DNA of 64,000 nucleotides, taken from contig NZ_JAQBOC010000087.1 of the NCBI RefSeq assembly GCF_028288225.1, forward strand, positions 1 to 64,000, given 5' to 3'. This DNA comes from Mucilaginibacter sp. (GTDB lineage: Bacteria; Bacteroidota; Bacteroidia; Sphingobacteriales; Sphingobacteriaceae). A program made the position numbers and the translations under genes. The notes under the pieces were generated by a model. It worked only from the letters and a program-made list of their open reading frames with translations. It had not been told where the DNA came from and searched no databases. Within the stretch, counting starts at the first letter, position 1. Every line of letters starts with the position of its first letter. Shown in pieces: positions 1 to 9,300 of the stretch.

Positions 1-284
1 TGATATTTTTGAATCTTTTCAAAGCCGCCCATCAATTCCTGTCTTTCATATTCAGCCAGTGCCCAGTTTTTGTGCTGACCGGCAAACCACAATTTAAGAT
101 GATGAGGTTGAACAATAGTATTCATAATCGCCCCGGTGCCTGGTATATAAGAGGAATTCAACTTATTTTGCAGGCTATCTATCCGGGTCTTTAGATCTAC
201 CTTTTCACTGCCGGACTGTTCACACCCTACCATTATTGAAAATGGCAGAGCGAGTGATAAGAAAATTAATGATAATCGTTTCAT
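1..284 (-). CDS. Putative lipoprotein, C-terminus cut by window edge
   Basis: Reading leftward from an ATG at 284, an open frame runs off the window after 94 codons. The first residues form a lipoprotein signal: a basic start (MKR), a hydrophobic stretch and a lipobox-like MVGC with the cysteine at residue 21. The mature part begins with a Gly/Ser-rich linker and a short charged, probably helical segment (KTRIDSLQNKL), then a region rich in His, Trp and Tyr. No family is recognised from this part. The signal suggests attachment to the inner or outer membrane. The opposite-strand reading of the same DNA has no such signal, so this strand is preferred. Confidence 0.7.
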   Translation of the reverse strand, partial: MKRLSLIFLSLALPFSIMVGCEQSGSEKVDLKTRIDSLQNKLNSSYIPGTGAIMNTIVQPHHLKLWFAGQHKNWALAEYERQELMGGFEKIQKY

Positions 285-328
285 ATATTTAACTATTAGC
301 GTGACTGATTAAAAATTGTACTTTATCT

Positions 329-351
329 GGTATTAACCCCTTGTTATTACC
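329..351. other. Imperfect hairpin downstream of hydrolase gene
   Basis: Nine-base arms (GGTATTAAC and GTTATTACC, one mismatch) flank a five-base loop, just 3' of the leftward hydrolase gene. No clean U-tract follows on the minus strand, so it is at best a weak terminator. Confidence 0.3.
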
Positions 352-362
352 CAAGACTATTT

Positions 363-1166
363 TTAGTTTTTCTTCCCGCATTGCGTGGCGGCCTCTATGA
401 CCAATTGTGCAACTTCTATTGGGTGGGATTCATAAACAGAATGACTGGCACCATCAATTTCAACCTTGTGGCTGTTTGCTCGTTTCGCATACATGCGTTC
501 CAAGTCCGGATTAATAATGCGGTCAGATTTGGCGACCATATACCAGCTTGGTTTTGATCTCCAGGCCGGATTTTGGATTACCGCGTGAAATACTTCGTCT
601 GCTGTCAACATTTGTGCCTGAGCGGTAAATTCTGCTACACTCTTGGGCAGGTCAGCAGCAAAATCGGCATAGAACCGCGCAGGATCGATATAATCGAAAC
701 CATCCGCGGTTTTCTGAAGTGATTTATACGCTGGTGGATAAAGTTTTCCGTTGGCTGCTTCATTCTCTCCCTGACCAGGTGCATGCGCGGCAATGTAGAC
801 AAGGCCGGCAACATGGGCATCGTTACCGGCTTCTGTAATGATCGCGCCTCCATAGCTATGCCCTACTAAAATGCAGGGCCCGTCCTGCAGCGCCAAAATT
901 CGCTTAACTGCGTCTACATCATTAATAAATGTGGTCAATGGTTGCTGCACGATGCTTACATGATAGCCTTTTTTGACTAAAATATCATAGACAGGTTTCC
1001 AGCCGGAACCATCTACGAAAGCTCCATGTACCAGGACTATATTTTTAATACCGGATGGTTGTTGTTGTTGTTGTGCCTCGGCTACAGCAAAGTTTAATAT
1101 CAAGGCAAAAAATAAGCTGATTTTTGATAGCCTGGTGATGATGTTGGTTGACTTTTTCATATTCAT
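363..1166 (-). CDS. Secreted alpha/beta hydrolase
   Basis: This 267-residue protein starts with a signal peptide (hydrophobic core about residues 16-30, cleavage probably after AEA) and a short polyglutamine tract. It then shows an alpha/beta-hydrolase fold: the oxyanion segment LVHGAFVDGSGW near 45-56, the nucleophile elbow GHSYGG with Ser104, a likely acid in AKSDRIINPD and the catalytic histidine in GASHSVYE near 242. It resembles small esterases of the YP_/EstC-like group that act on esters or amides; the substrate cannot be read from sequence. It would act in the periplasm or outside. It stands alone, facing left, downstream of the TSUP/DUF1634 genes with a gap of about 60 bases. The CAA/CAG run coding for Gln32-36 is a microsatellite and could vary in length. 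Confidence 0.85.
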   Translation of the reverse strand: MNMKKSTNIITRLSKISLFFALILNFAVAEAQQQQQPSGIKNIVLVHGAFVDGSGWKPVYDILVKKGYHVSIVQQPLTTFINDVDAVKRILALQDGPCILVGHSYGGAIITEAGNDAHVAGLVYIAAHAPGQGENEAANGKLYPPAYKSLQKTADGFDYIDPARFYADFAADLPKSVAEFTAQAQMLTADEVFHAVIQNPAWRSKPSWYMVAKSDRIINPDLERMYAKRANSHKVEIDGASHSVYESHPIEVAQLVIEAATQCGKKN

Positions 1167-1228
1167 AAAATTTATGTTATTAAAATTCAGGGTGCCTGTG
1201 CCTTGGCAACAGGTGTATAAACATTTAA

Positions 1229-1630
1229 TTAGATTTTCAGGCCCCCAAAAATACTGGCCATCATGATAGCCAGAACGGTGAGCGTTATCCAGGTATATAA
1301 TTTATCTTTTTCAATAATGAAGCCTACAAGGGAAAAGGCAATCCGCAAAATAGGCGTAATGATAAGCACCACTACACCCAGCTCAATAATGCCTTTTGCA
1401 TTGACCTTACATACACCTTTAAAAATTTCGCCCAGGCTTGTGAACCCGGCTTTGGCTCCGGTAAACGAATGGTAATGGGGAACAGCCTGAGCCCCGGACT
1501 GTTTAAGATATATCAATCCGCCAATAAGCACGATCAGGCTGGCTATGATCACCCCAAATCTTAGTTGTAATCCGATGAGCCGCTCGATATCCTGATCTGC
1601 CGGAGTTTTTTTTGAAACTATATTTTTCAT
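1229..1630 (-). CDS. DUF1634 family membrane protein
   Basis: A protein of about 133 residues with three hydrophobic segments (roughly 20-42, 72-95 and 102-125 from the chosen start), preceded by the DIERLIGLQLRFGV segment typical of DUF1634. These small membrane proteins are regularly encoded beside TSUP-family transporters, as here, and are thought to partner them; no enzymatic function is known. A start at 1675 is possible but would overlap the transporter gene by 23 bases. The internal ATG at 1630 lies just after that gene's stop and gives the N-terminus expected for the family, so it is preferred. It is the last gene of a regulator-transporter-DUF1634 operon. Confidence 0.8.
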   Translation of the reverse strand: MKNIVSKKTPADQDIERLIGLQLRFGVIIASLIVLIGGLIYLKQSGAQAVPHYHSFTGAKAGFTSLGEIFKGVCKVNAKGIIELGVVVLIITPILRIAFSLVGFIIEKDKLYTWITLTVLAIMMASIFGGLKI

Positions 1631-1652
1631 TACAAAATGGTAAAATGATTGA

Positions 1653-2486
1653 TTAAAATTGATGATGGTATCCATTATAGATCATTTCCAGAGCGACAAA
1701 TGAAATGGCCAGGCAAAAAATATACTTCAACACCTTCGGATCAAGTCGGGTAAGTAATTTGGAGCCGGTGAAAGCGCCTGCAAGAACCCCTAACACTACA
1801 GGAAAGGCGATGCCAGCATCCATATAACCCCTTTGCAGGTAAATTACGGCACTGGCCGCCGCTGTAACACCAATCATGAAGTTACTCGTCGTGGTGCTTA
1901 CCTTAAAGGGAATACGCATAGTGGAATCCATGGCCAGCACCTTTAATGCTCCCGAGCCGATTCCCAGTAAGCCGGAAAGAACACCCGCAAGCGTCATAAT
2001 GGAAAACCCTGCTCCAACGTTTTTTAGCTGGTAAGCCACCTCTCCATCTTTGGCTGGATAGGTACTGTTTAGTTTCAATTTTAACGAAACGTTACTTCCG
2101 GTGGTCAGCGCCTCCTGGTTTTTTTTCCGGATGGTCATAAAAGCGGAGAATAACAGGATCGCACCAAATAAAATGGCAATTGTATTGGTCGGGGTGTAAA
2201 CAGCGATCACAGCCCCTGCGACAGCACCTATTGTTGTGGCGATTTCAAGGAACATGCCCAGGCGAATATTGGCGATGCCTTCTTTGACATAAGCGCTTGC
2301 GGCGCCGGAAGAATTGGCAATAGCCGCCAATAGTGCAGCACCGATCGCATATCGTATATCAACATGAAAAACAAGGGTTAACAGCGGGATAACAACAACG
2401 CCGCCGCCCAAACCTGTGAGCGAACCTACCAGACCAGCGAGATAGGCGCCGGCAAGTAATATCAGGGTGAATGTTAGAATAGTCAT
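1653..2486 (-). CDS. TSUP (TauE/SafE) family anion transporter
   Basis: About 277 residues with eight or so membrane segments. The repeated glycine-rich TSUP signatures occur in both halves: GLVGSLTGLGGGVVVIPLL near the N-terminus and GVLSGLLGIGSGALKV in the second half. Members of this family export or import sulfite, sulfoacetate, related sulfonates or carboxylates across the inner membrane; substrate cannot be told. A longer frame opens at 2576, but its first 30 residues would overlap the upstream regulator gene and are highly basic. The ATG at 2486 follows the regulator's stop by four bases and starts directly at the first membrane helix, so it is preferred. It sits between a FadR-type regulator and DUF1634 and is probably controlled by that regulator. 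Confidence 0.88.
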   Translation of the reverse strand: MTILTFTLILLAGAYLAGLVGSLTGLGGGVVVIPLLTLVFHVDIRYAIGAALLAAIANSSGAASAYVKEGIANIRLGMFLEIATTIGAVAGAVIAVYTPTNTIAILFGAILLFSAFMTIRKKNQEALTTGSNVSLKLKLNSTYPAKDGEVAYQLKNVGAGFSIMTLAGVLSGLLGIGSGALKVLAMDSTMRIPFKVSTTTSNFMIGVTAAASAVIYLQRGYMDAGIAFPVVLGVLAGAFTGSKLLTRLDPKVLKYIFCLAISFVALEMIYNGYHHQF

Positions 2487-2490
2487 CGTT

Positions 2491-3141
2491 TTAATAATTA
2501 TTGTCCAGAATATATTTGATAATGTCCAGCGCTTGCTTTTTTCTTTTGCCTTTGATCGCTTTGTACAAGTCCTCATGCAGGTGATGGCTCATCGCAAAAT
2601 GACCGATACCCTGCAATTCACGCTGTGAAAAAAATGAACGTATAGTATGGGTGAAATGCTGATAGAGGTTCAATAAAACCTTATTTGAGGAGGCTTTGGC
2701 AATCGCTGTATGGAAGGCGATGTCTGCATTTGTGCACTGCTGGCGGTCTTCGTCGGCAATAGCCTGTTTGCGAAGTGCAAGCTGGTGTTCCATTTCTTGC
2801 AGCTGCTCTATAGTATGGTGTTCAACTGCCAGCTTGACAATTTCTTCTTCAAGCAGTTTCCTTACAATGTTAATTTCATCAAAATCAGCGTTTCTCAAAC
2901 GCTCATCTATCGTTTGGGATGAGTTTTCTTCATTTACAAAGGTGCCATTTCCTTGTTGTACACTTACAATACCGGCCATTGTCAGGCTTTTAATCGCTTC
3001 CCTAATTGTAGAACGCCCAACCGCATAAGTTCCCATTAACTCCCGTTCTGTAGGTATTTTTTCACCTGCTTTGTATTTTTCCTTCAGAATGTCCTGCCGG
3101 ATACGAACGCTGATTTGATCGGATAGTCTTTCGCTTTTCAT
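2491..3141 (-). CDS. GntR-type (FadR/FCD subfamily) transcriptional regulator
   Basis: 216 residues. The N-terminal winged helix-turn-helix (about 8-75) shows the GntR signature GEKIPTERELMGTYAVGRSTIREAI. The C-terminal all-helical FCD-type effector domain (about 85-210) has conserved Asp and His positions that usually bind a metal, for example DIAFHTAIAKASSN and SHHLHEDLYKAI. Such regulators repress nearby transport or catabolic genes until a small acid binds. The gene is first in a leftward operon with the TSUP transporter and DUF1634. A strong inverted repeat overlapping a probable -7 element lies 18 bases upstream of the start, consistent with autoregulation. Confidence 0.88.
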   Translation of the reverse strand: MKSERLSDQISVRIRQDILKEKYKAGEKIPTERELMGTYAVGRSTIREAIKSLTMAGIVSVQQGNGTFVNEENSSQTIDERLRNADFDEINIVRKLLEEEIVKLAVEHHTIEQLQEMEHQLALRKQAIADEDRQQCTNADIAFHTAIAKASSNKVLLNLYQHFTHTIRSFFSQRELQGIGHFAMSHHLHEDLYKAIKGKRKKQALDIIKYILDNNY

Positions 3142-3158
3142 GTCGCTTTATTTACAAC

Positions 3159-3196
3159 TCAAAGGTATGACCTTTAAATAAAGATCATACCTTTGA
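3159..3196 (-). promoter_or_regulatory. Probable FadR-type operator overlapping the promoter
   Basis: Two 14-base arms, TCAAAGGTATGACC (3159-3172) and GATCATACCTTTGA (3183-3196), form an inverted repeat with one mismatch around a 10-base spacer. Each arm contains a GGTATGAYC core, which is itself a short imperfect palindrome of the GGT...ACC kind used by FadR-subfamily regulators. On the minus strand the left arm reads TACCTTTG, a full match to the Bacteroidota -7 consensus TAnnTTTG, about 20 bases before the regulator ATG at 3141. Binding here would block that promoter. Confidence 0.65.
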
Positions 3197-3230
3197 AATG
3201 GAATATTGCATTCTCATTACCTGGTAATGA

Positions 3231-3785
3231 CTAAAGCTTGACAACATCTATTTGTTGTAAAAAGGAAAGATTGTCTTCCAGGTGCCAATCTTCATAGATC
3301 CGGCCGCCTTTTATATGCAAAATATCTATTGCAAAAAAGGAAATTGGTTTACCTGTAGGTTTTTGTCCTTTGAACGAACCGGTATAATGGCCCGTGAAAA
3401 CCAGGCGGGCAACGATCTTATCTTTACTGATCAGCAGGTCTTCAATGCTACATTTCAAATCAGGAATAATGGTTCTGAAGTTTTTTGAGGCGAATAAAAC
3501 ACCGGTAACACCTTGTGATCGGCCTTTGGGCAATGTATTGTCTTTAAAATTATCAGCTAAAGCGGCCCTGGCAAATTGGGGATCACCGGTATTCCAGAAG
3601 GCATAAAATAAGCGGGCGGTGTGTATAAGCTGTTTTGAATAGCTATCGCTCAGTTTTTCGCCCAGAGTAATTGATTTCGGAACAGGCAGTTCATGGCTTC
3701 CCATGTCTTGTGCGCGGGCGGTTTGGACTACAGTAAATAGTATGATACCCGGTATCACGCTTTTGAGCTTATTTTTAATATTCAT
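3231..3785 (-). CDS. Secreted SnoaL-like protein (ester cyclase/NTF2 fold)
   Basis: 184 residues with an N-terminal signal peptide (hydrophobic about 8-24, cleavage likely after ARA). The remaining ~130 residues fit the NTF2-like SnoaL fold: a helical start with YAFWNTGDPQFARAAL, then strands with DNTLPKG, KIVARLVFTGHYTGSF and the C-terminal GGRIYEDWHLEDNLSFLQQI, the hallmark segment of the SnoaL-like polyketide cyclase family. Most bacterial members have no known substrate. It lies 38 bases downstream of the SDR gene facing the same way and may be co-transcribed with the SDR and deacetylase genes. Confidence 0.8.
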   Translation of the reverse strand: MNIKNKLKSVIPGIILFTVVQTARAQDMGSHELPVPKSITLGEKLSDSYSKQLIHTARLFYAFWNTGDPQFARAALADNFKDNTLPKGRSQGVTGVLFASKNFRTIIPDLKCSIEDLLISKDKIVARLVFTGHYTGSFKGQKPTGKPISFFAIDILHIKGGRIYEDWHLEDNLSFLQQIDVVKL

Positions 3786-3823
3786 TTCAGTAGTATTTGC
3801 TTGTAATTTAATCTGATCATTTA

Positions 3824-4618
3824 TTAGAAAGCGCTCTTAATTACCCCTCCATCAGCTCTTACTGCTGCTCCGTTGGTAGCAATCGAAAGATCGCTTGATA
3901 AATATGCCACTAGGCTGGCTATCTCATCCGGGTCTATAAAGCGTTGCAAAATGGATGTGGGCCGCATGGTCTGAAAAAAATCCTTCTCGATTTCTCCAAT
4001 CGTTTTGCCATTTTCGGCTGCCAGATCCTTTATAAAAGTACCCGCACCTTCGGAAAACGTCGGGCCGGGTAACACGGTATTTACGGTTACATTTGTGCCT
4101 TTTGTGAGTTCTGCCAGGCCACGGGCAACAGCGATCTGAGCGGTTTTAGTCACCCCGTAATGGATCATTTCTTTGGGTGTTTGCACCCCGGATTCACTGG
4201 AAATAAAGATGATCCGCCCCCAGTTTTTGTGGATCATTTGATTAAAATATGCTCTTGACAGCCTGATACCGCTCAATACATTTACTTCATAAAATTTCAT
4301 CCAGTCTTCATCGGTAATATTCTCAAATGCTTTCGGTTCGAAAATTCCAACATTGTTGATCAGTATATCAACTTCGGGCAACTGATCTGTTAATTGCCGG
4401 ATTTGGTTTTTATCAGAAAAATCGGCGACAATGCCTTTTATATCCTGATTTCCAGTTTCTTTTATTAAAGTCGCAACAGCAAGGTTAACGCGGTCAGTTG
4501 TGCGGCCGTTTACAAATACTTTAGCGCCTTCATTTGCCAGGGCTTTTGCTATGGCAAAACCAATTCCGGCAGTTGATCCGGTTACCAGGGCTATTTTATT
4601 TTTTATTTTGAGTTCCAT
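3824..4618 (-). CDS. Short-chain dehydrogenase/reductase
   Basis: 264 residues with a classical SDR layout: cofactor motif TGSTAGIG (13-20), the NNVG motif at 88-91, catalytic Ser near 140, and YGVTK with Tyr154 and Lys158. The PG motif follows the active site (VLPGPT). Arg39 after the second strand (NGRT) suggests NADP(H) preference. The later part fits 3-oxoacyl-ACP reductase-like or sugar/alcohol dehydrogenases; substrate unknown. It is 20 bases downstream of the deacetylase gene and 38 bases upstream of the SnoaL-like gene, all leftward, so the three could form an operon. Confidence 0.87.
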   Translation of the reverse strand: MELKIKNKIALVTGSTAGIGFAIAKALANEGAKVFVNGRTTDRVNLAVATLIKETGNQDIKGIVADFSDKNQIRQLTDQLPEVDILINNVGIFEPKAFENITDEDWMKFYEVNVLSGIRLSRAYFNQMIHKNWGRIIFISSESGVQTPKEMIHYGVTKTAQIAVARGLAELTKGTNVTVNTVLPGPTFSEGAGTFIKDLAAENGKTIGEIEKDFFQTMRPTSILQRFIDPDEIASLVAYLSSDLSIATNGAAVRADGGVIKSAF

Positions 4619-4638
4619 TTCTATAATGATTAGTTTTT

Positions 4639-5598
4639 TTATCTGTAATCTTTATCAACTATAGCCGTTTTATCATTCATTGTCATGCGGGCGATTTCGT
4701 CTTTCCGCATAAACTTTACCCCCGGCTTTTGACTAGCGTAGGCCAAAAATTCATCCAGCACTTTCACCTGTGCAGGTATTCCACTGATACGGTCATGGGT
4801 GCTGACTGACATCAGGCGTTTGCGGGTTGCCCCTTCTTCATATAGCTGATCAAATTCGAGCTTTAACTGTTCGCCGAACTGCGTTGATGAAAAATACCGG
4901 CCTTCGATCAATTGAATATCGTTACATCGTAAGGTATAGGGTACGACAGCGAAATTTTTACCGTTTACAGGTATCACAAAAGGTTCGTCACGACTCAGAT
5001 CATCAATGTGATAGATAAACCCCAGTTCCTGTAAAATGGAGATCGTGTTCTTGCTTCTGCGCAACCAATTACAGTTATAACCAATCGTGGTCTGGCCGGT
5101 TATTTCTCTGATCATATCTACGCTGTCTATTATAAACTTTTTTTCGGTTTCATAGCTCATGGTGTACTGTGGCGTCCAGTTTAAACCGTGCCCGGATATT
5201 TCATGGCCGCGTGCCGCAATTTCTTTGGCTAAGCCGGGATTATGCCTGGCAGCTTCCCCGATTACATGGCTGGTCACCTTAATACCGTATTTATCCCATA
5301 GGTTCAGTAGCCTGGGAACACCTTCTTTATAGCCGTATTGAAACCAGGTCTTGGCCGGCAGATCGGTGTACCCTTTTTCAAGCTTTGGCGGGAATGGGCT
5401 ATCAAAACCCGTTTCCGGTTCTCCGCCTGCTTCAAACTGCATAGAAACGGAGATCACCAGGCGGGTACCCTGTTCCCAGGTTGATTGATTTCCTGACAGG
5501 GTATCAGATTTGTCCTGCGAAAATATCCGCTCAGGGATAAGCAGGGAACCTGCCCCCAATAATGCGGCGCTCTTAATAAAATCTTTTCTTGATTGCAT
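4639..5598 (-). CDS. Polysaccharide deacetylase-like (NodB/PuuE-type) protein with export signal
   Basis: 319 residues. The N-terminus (MQSRKDFIKSAALLGAGSLL) is a signal of the kind used by Bacteroidota exported oxidoreductase- and hydrolase-like proteins, with a possible twin-arginine-related pattern but only one arginine. The body resembles the NodB fold of polysaccharide deacetylases and the related allantoinase PuuE: a helix ending in SHVIGEAA, then GHEISGHG with His132 and His137 as probable metal ligands, and a YNCNWLRR segment at the position of the usual arginine motif. The canonical SFDDG metal motif near the N-terminus is replaced by SVSMQFEAGG, closer to PuuE-type members. It probably removes acyl groups from a glycan or cleaves a C-N bond in the periplasm; the substrate is unknown. 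Confidence 0.8.
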   Translation of the reverse strand: MQSRKDFIKSAALLGAGSLLIPERIFSQDKSDTLSGNQSTWEQGTRLVISVSMQFEAGGEPETGFDSPFPPKLEKGYTDLPAKTWFQYGYKEGVPRLLNLWDKYGIKVTSHVIGEAARHNPGLAKEIAARGHEISGHGLNWTPQYTMSYETEKKFIIDSVDMIREITGQTTIGYNCNWLRRSKNTISILQELGFIYHIDDLSRDEPFVIPVNGKNFAVVPYTLRCNDIQLIEGRYFSSTQFGEQLKLEFDQLYEEGATRKRLMSVSTHDRISGIPAQVKVLDEFLAYASQKPGVKFMRKDEIARMTMNDKTAIVDKDYR

Positions 5599-5752
5599 CT
5601 GAAGAATGAATTAAATAATGAAAATTTATGCAGGAATCGCGCGGTGGCCATTTCCAGCTGTCATTGACTAGTACAAAATTAGGATATACCGGGTCCCCCA
5701 ACATTGAAAAAAAAATGGAATAACTTTTAAATATCATAGCAACCCGGATTAG

Positions 5753-6019
5753 TTAAACCTTTCCATATCGTACCTGAATCCTGGTGATTTTGAAAATATT
5801 TTTTGATTGATGTTTGGCTTTGAGTCCTGCAGGAATATCGTTTGATGCCTTCTTTTTAAAATTAGGTTCCTTTGGGGCCGAGTCTTCCTTTAACACAGGA
5901 ATGATCGCCCGGTCTTTTTCACGCTTCACCAAGCGGCTGGATAGATCAAACGATGAACAGATAATGCCGAAAAAGCAAATAACCATGATGACGTGGGTAA
6001 CCAGATAAACGATGTACAT
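5753..6019 (-). CDS. Small hypothetical protein with N-terminal membrane helix
   Basis: 88 residues, not recognised. The first 22 residues are hydrophobic (YLVTHVIMVICFFGIIC), followed by a highly charged Lys/Glu/Asp-rich tail, so it may be a single-pass inner-membrane protein with a cytoplasmic tail. Codon choice looks like the neighbours'. An opposite-strand frame overlaps it but has no supporting feature. It sits alone between the deacetylase gene and the sigma-54 activator gene. A possible sigma-54 promoter lies about 100 bases upstream. Confidence 0.42.
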   Translation of the reverse strand: MYIVYLVTHVIMVICFFGIICSSFDLSSRLVKREKDRAIIPVLKEDSAPKEPNFKKKASNDIPAGLKAKHQSKNIFKITRIQVRYGKV

Positions 6020-6327
6020 TTTAAACAGGATTAATATGAATTACTATACAATAATTAAAATCGACTTATACAAAATTCTTTGGCTATGCTAATGGAATTA
6101 CTTGCACAGCAGGGTAATTGCCAAACAAATGCCAAATTATTAATGATTTGAGTATGAGCTATTTAGTTTATTTGTCATTAAAGATGAGATATCCATATAT
6201 CGCCGATAGGCCGGGTGATGGCGATATAAGAAGGCATTTTGCGCAACAAATGTGATCTAATAGCACAACCTGGAATAGCAAATAAGTGCCACCAGCTTTA
6301 TAAGAAGTTCTATGCGGATACCCGTAT
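6020..6327. other. Intergenic region, 308 bases
   Basis: No gene is supported. The only item of note is a possible sigma-54-type promoter on the minus strand at 6120-6134. The rest is AT-rich spacer downstream of the five-GAF activator gene; no hairpin with a U-tract is evident. Confidence 0.5.
6120..6134 (-). promoter_or_regulatory. Possible sigma-54 (-24/-12) promoter
   Basis: On the minus strand this reads TGGCATTTGTTTGGC. It has GG and GC separated by exactly ten bases and a TGGCA start, close to the consensus TGGCACGnnnnTTGC, with a few mismatches. It would drive the 88-residue protein gene whose start is at 6019. Two sigma-54 activators are encoded nearby. The match could be chance. 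Confidence 0.25.
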
Positions 6328-9300
6328 TTAAGAATGATTATTGACGTGCTTCCTTTGAATGCCCAGGCGTTTGATCTTGGAGTTGAGCGTACTGGAGGGA
6401 ACACCCAGGATCTCTGCAGCGCCCCCCTCACCGGAGATGCGGCCACTGCAATATTTCAATATTTCTAAAATATGATCCCTTTCGTTATCGTCAACTGTTT
6501 TCAAATTTAACACGCCCACGGATGGATTTGCGGCAGCAGCTTGTTTAGGGGGCGGGAGATGTATCTGCTTTATCATATCGCCCGATGTCAGCAATATGCT
6601 CCTTTCTATCAGGTGTTCCAATTCCCGGATATTGCCGGGCCAGTCATATTGAACAAGTTCCTGCATGGCCCGGCTGCTTAAGGTCTCAATTTTCCTGCCG
6701 GTTTTTTTTGCATAGTGCAGGATAAAATGGGAAGCTAATACAGGAATGTCCGCTCTGCGTTCACGGAGCGGGGGCAAATCAATGGGAAAGATATTCAGAC
6801 GATAGTAAAGATCGCTCCTGAACCGCCCTTCGGCCATTTCTTTGCCCAAGTCGCGGTTTGTGGCCGCGATGATCCGTACATCTACTTTAATGGTACTTTT
6901 GCCGCCTACCCGTTCTATTTCCTTTTCCTGTAATGCCCTCAGCATTTTTACCTGTAATTCGGGCGGCATTTCGCCTATTTCATCCAGGAACAGTGTTCCG
7001 TTATTGGCCAGCTCAAATTTGCCCAGTCTGCGTTCGGTAGCGCCGGTAAAGCTGCCCCGTTCATGGCCAAACAGTTCACTTTCAATCAGGTTAGCCGGCA
7101 ATGCGGCGCAATTAACCTTAACCATCAACTTATTTTTCCTTGGCGAGTTATTATGTATAGCACGGGCAATCAGTTCCTTTCCGGTTCCGGTTTCGCCAAG
7201 TATCAGCACCGTACTGTCGGATGGCGCGACCTGCGCTACTAGCCGGAAGATTTTTTGCATGCAAGGGCTGTCCCCAACAATTTCCGAATTGTTGTGGGAA
7301 GTTTCAATTTCTTCTTTCAGGTAGATCTTTTCTTCTTCCAGTTGCTGCTTGTAATGGTTAATCTCGCTTAACTGCTTTTCAATCCGGTCATTTGCTATCG
7401 CATTCGCCAGGGCTATAGCCATCTGTGCCGTTATGCCTTTCAACAGGTGATCGTTAGTATGACCCGGCTGTATCCAGAGGATGCCGATATCTTCGCTGGC
7501 AACCCGCAGCCGAAGACCCAAAATTCTCTCTGCGCCTGCGGACTTCCAAAACGATGCGCTTGGAAAAGAGAGCTTGCCTTGCTGCAGAACATCAGCGATA
7601 TCGAATATCACCGGTTCTTCTGATTGCAGCACCACACCGGTCATTGATCCCGCAATAGGCATCCTGGTTCCGGTTATGATTTGAAACCCGTTATCGGCAG
7701 GTGTATCTGCTTCTAATTCATGCAGGAAGTAGCTGTAAGTTTCATGGTCATCGTTTTTAATCGTAATAATATATTCCTTGATCAGGAAGAGATTTTTCAG
7801 GTATCTTTTGATCACCAATCCGAGCCCTTTTTTGTCTCTTACGGTAGCAATATCATTGCTGAAAGACAGGAATAAAGCTTTTTCCTGCTCTCTCCTGGAA
7901 ACATCCTCATTGGCGATGATGTTAGAAACGGCGACAGATATTTGGTTTGCCAAACCGCCTACAAGACTTAGCATGCTTTCACCCAGGCTGATCTTTTGGT
8001 CAAAAAAGATGATCCAAAAACCAAAGACTCGGATACTTCTGGAAAATCTCACTACGATCATTTGCCGGAGCCCGGTCTCAAAATTAATTTTCAGGTAAAG
8101 GGGCAGTACTATTTCCTTATTCAACTGTTCCAGATCGAAAACAACTGGCGCGGCTGTTTCGGCTGCTTTGTCAAAAATGCCGTCGTTAATAGGATACTTA
8201 GACTCTTTGGCCTTCAGGTAGGTAGGATGGTCTTTGGTTTTTGCTTCAGGGTCCAACAAAAATGCACTTACGGTAGTCTGATCGTCATTGACAGTAGCGA
8301 TAACGGTATGAGAGAATCCAAGAATGTTTTTAAGTCGTTGTGTGATCACGCCGAGCAATTCATTCGTATTTCTTACCGCTGCAATATCAATACTCAGGGA
8401 TAATAGTAGCTCCCTTTCTTTTTCCCTCCTATCAATTTCTTCATTCGCCAGTATATTGGAAATTGCAGTGGACAACTGGTAAGACACCCCCTTGATCAGA
8501 TTCAGCTGATGCTCGCTGTATGCAGATTTATGCCTGGTGTTTACAAAGAACAAGCCAATGATCCCTTCATCACCCTGAAGCGCGATTCCAGCTTTTTCTT
8601 TAATGCCGCGTTCAAATTCTGCCTTGATATTTCCGGGCACATCCGGCTGATGATATAATTGCTCTATATCAAAAATAACAATCTCCTCTGTTCGCCTGAT
8701 TTTATCAAAACAGGTCTCTAAATAAGCAGGTTGACCTGAAGACTTTTTCCATTCCCGATCTGAATCGTTTAACTGGTCATGGGTAAACAGGAGGGTATCG
8801 TGACATTCCCTGCCATGACAAATGACCACGGTGATATCGGTGAAATCCAGGAGCCGACAGAAATCTTTGGCAATCACTTCAGATAAATCGCTTTTGCTGC
8901 GTATCGTGGTAATGTCAAAACTCAGCTGCAGCAATAAGCTACGTTCAGCTTCTTTAGCCTCCATGGCCTCATTGATCCTGATATTATCGACAGCGATAGA
9001 CAGCTGGTTGGAAATGTTTTTAACCAGTTGCAGTTGCTGCCGGTCCATCTGTTGATTTCCGGCAAGGCAGATCCCCCATATGCCAATCGTTTTGCTGCCT
9101 ACCTGTAAACCGATCATAATGATTTTTTTTACGCCGCTGTCATGTAAAATTTGCATATACTCCGGCAAGCTGGTTCGGGCCGCCAGCTGGTCCAAATCAA
9201 ATATAACCGGATCTTTTGATAAGAGTGCCTTGTTAAAAATGCCATCACTGATCGGGTATTTATGCGTGAGGGCCTTTTGAAATTTCGGATGATTCTTCGC

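Noticed and set aside
2487-2576. Longer N-terminus for the TSUP transporter
   Set aside because: It would overlap the regulator gene by 86 bases and adds a basic segment not expected before the first helix.
2696-3028. 110-codon forward frame
   Set aside because: Antisense of the FadR-type regulator; Ser/Cys-rich shadow composition.
6842-7324. 160-codon forward frame inside the sigma-54 activator
   Set aside because: It is the antisense shadow of the conserved AAA+ domain; the protein has no family features.
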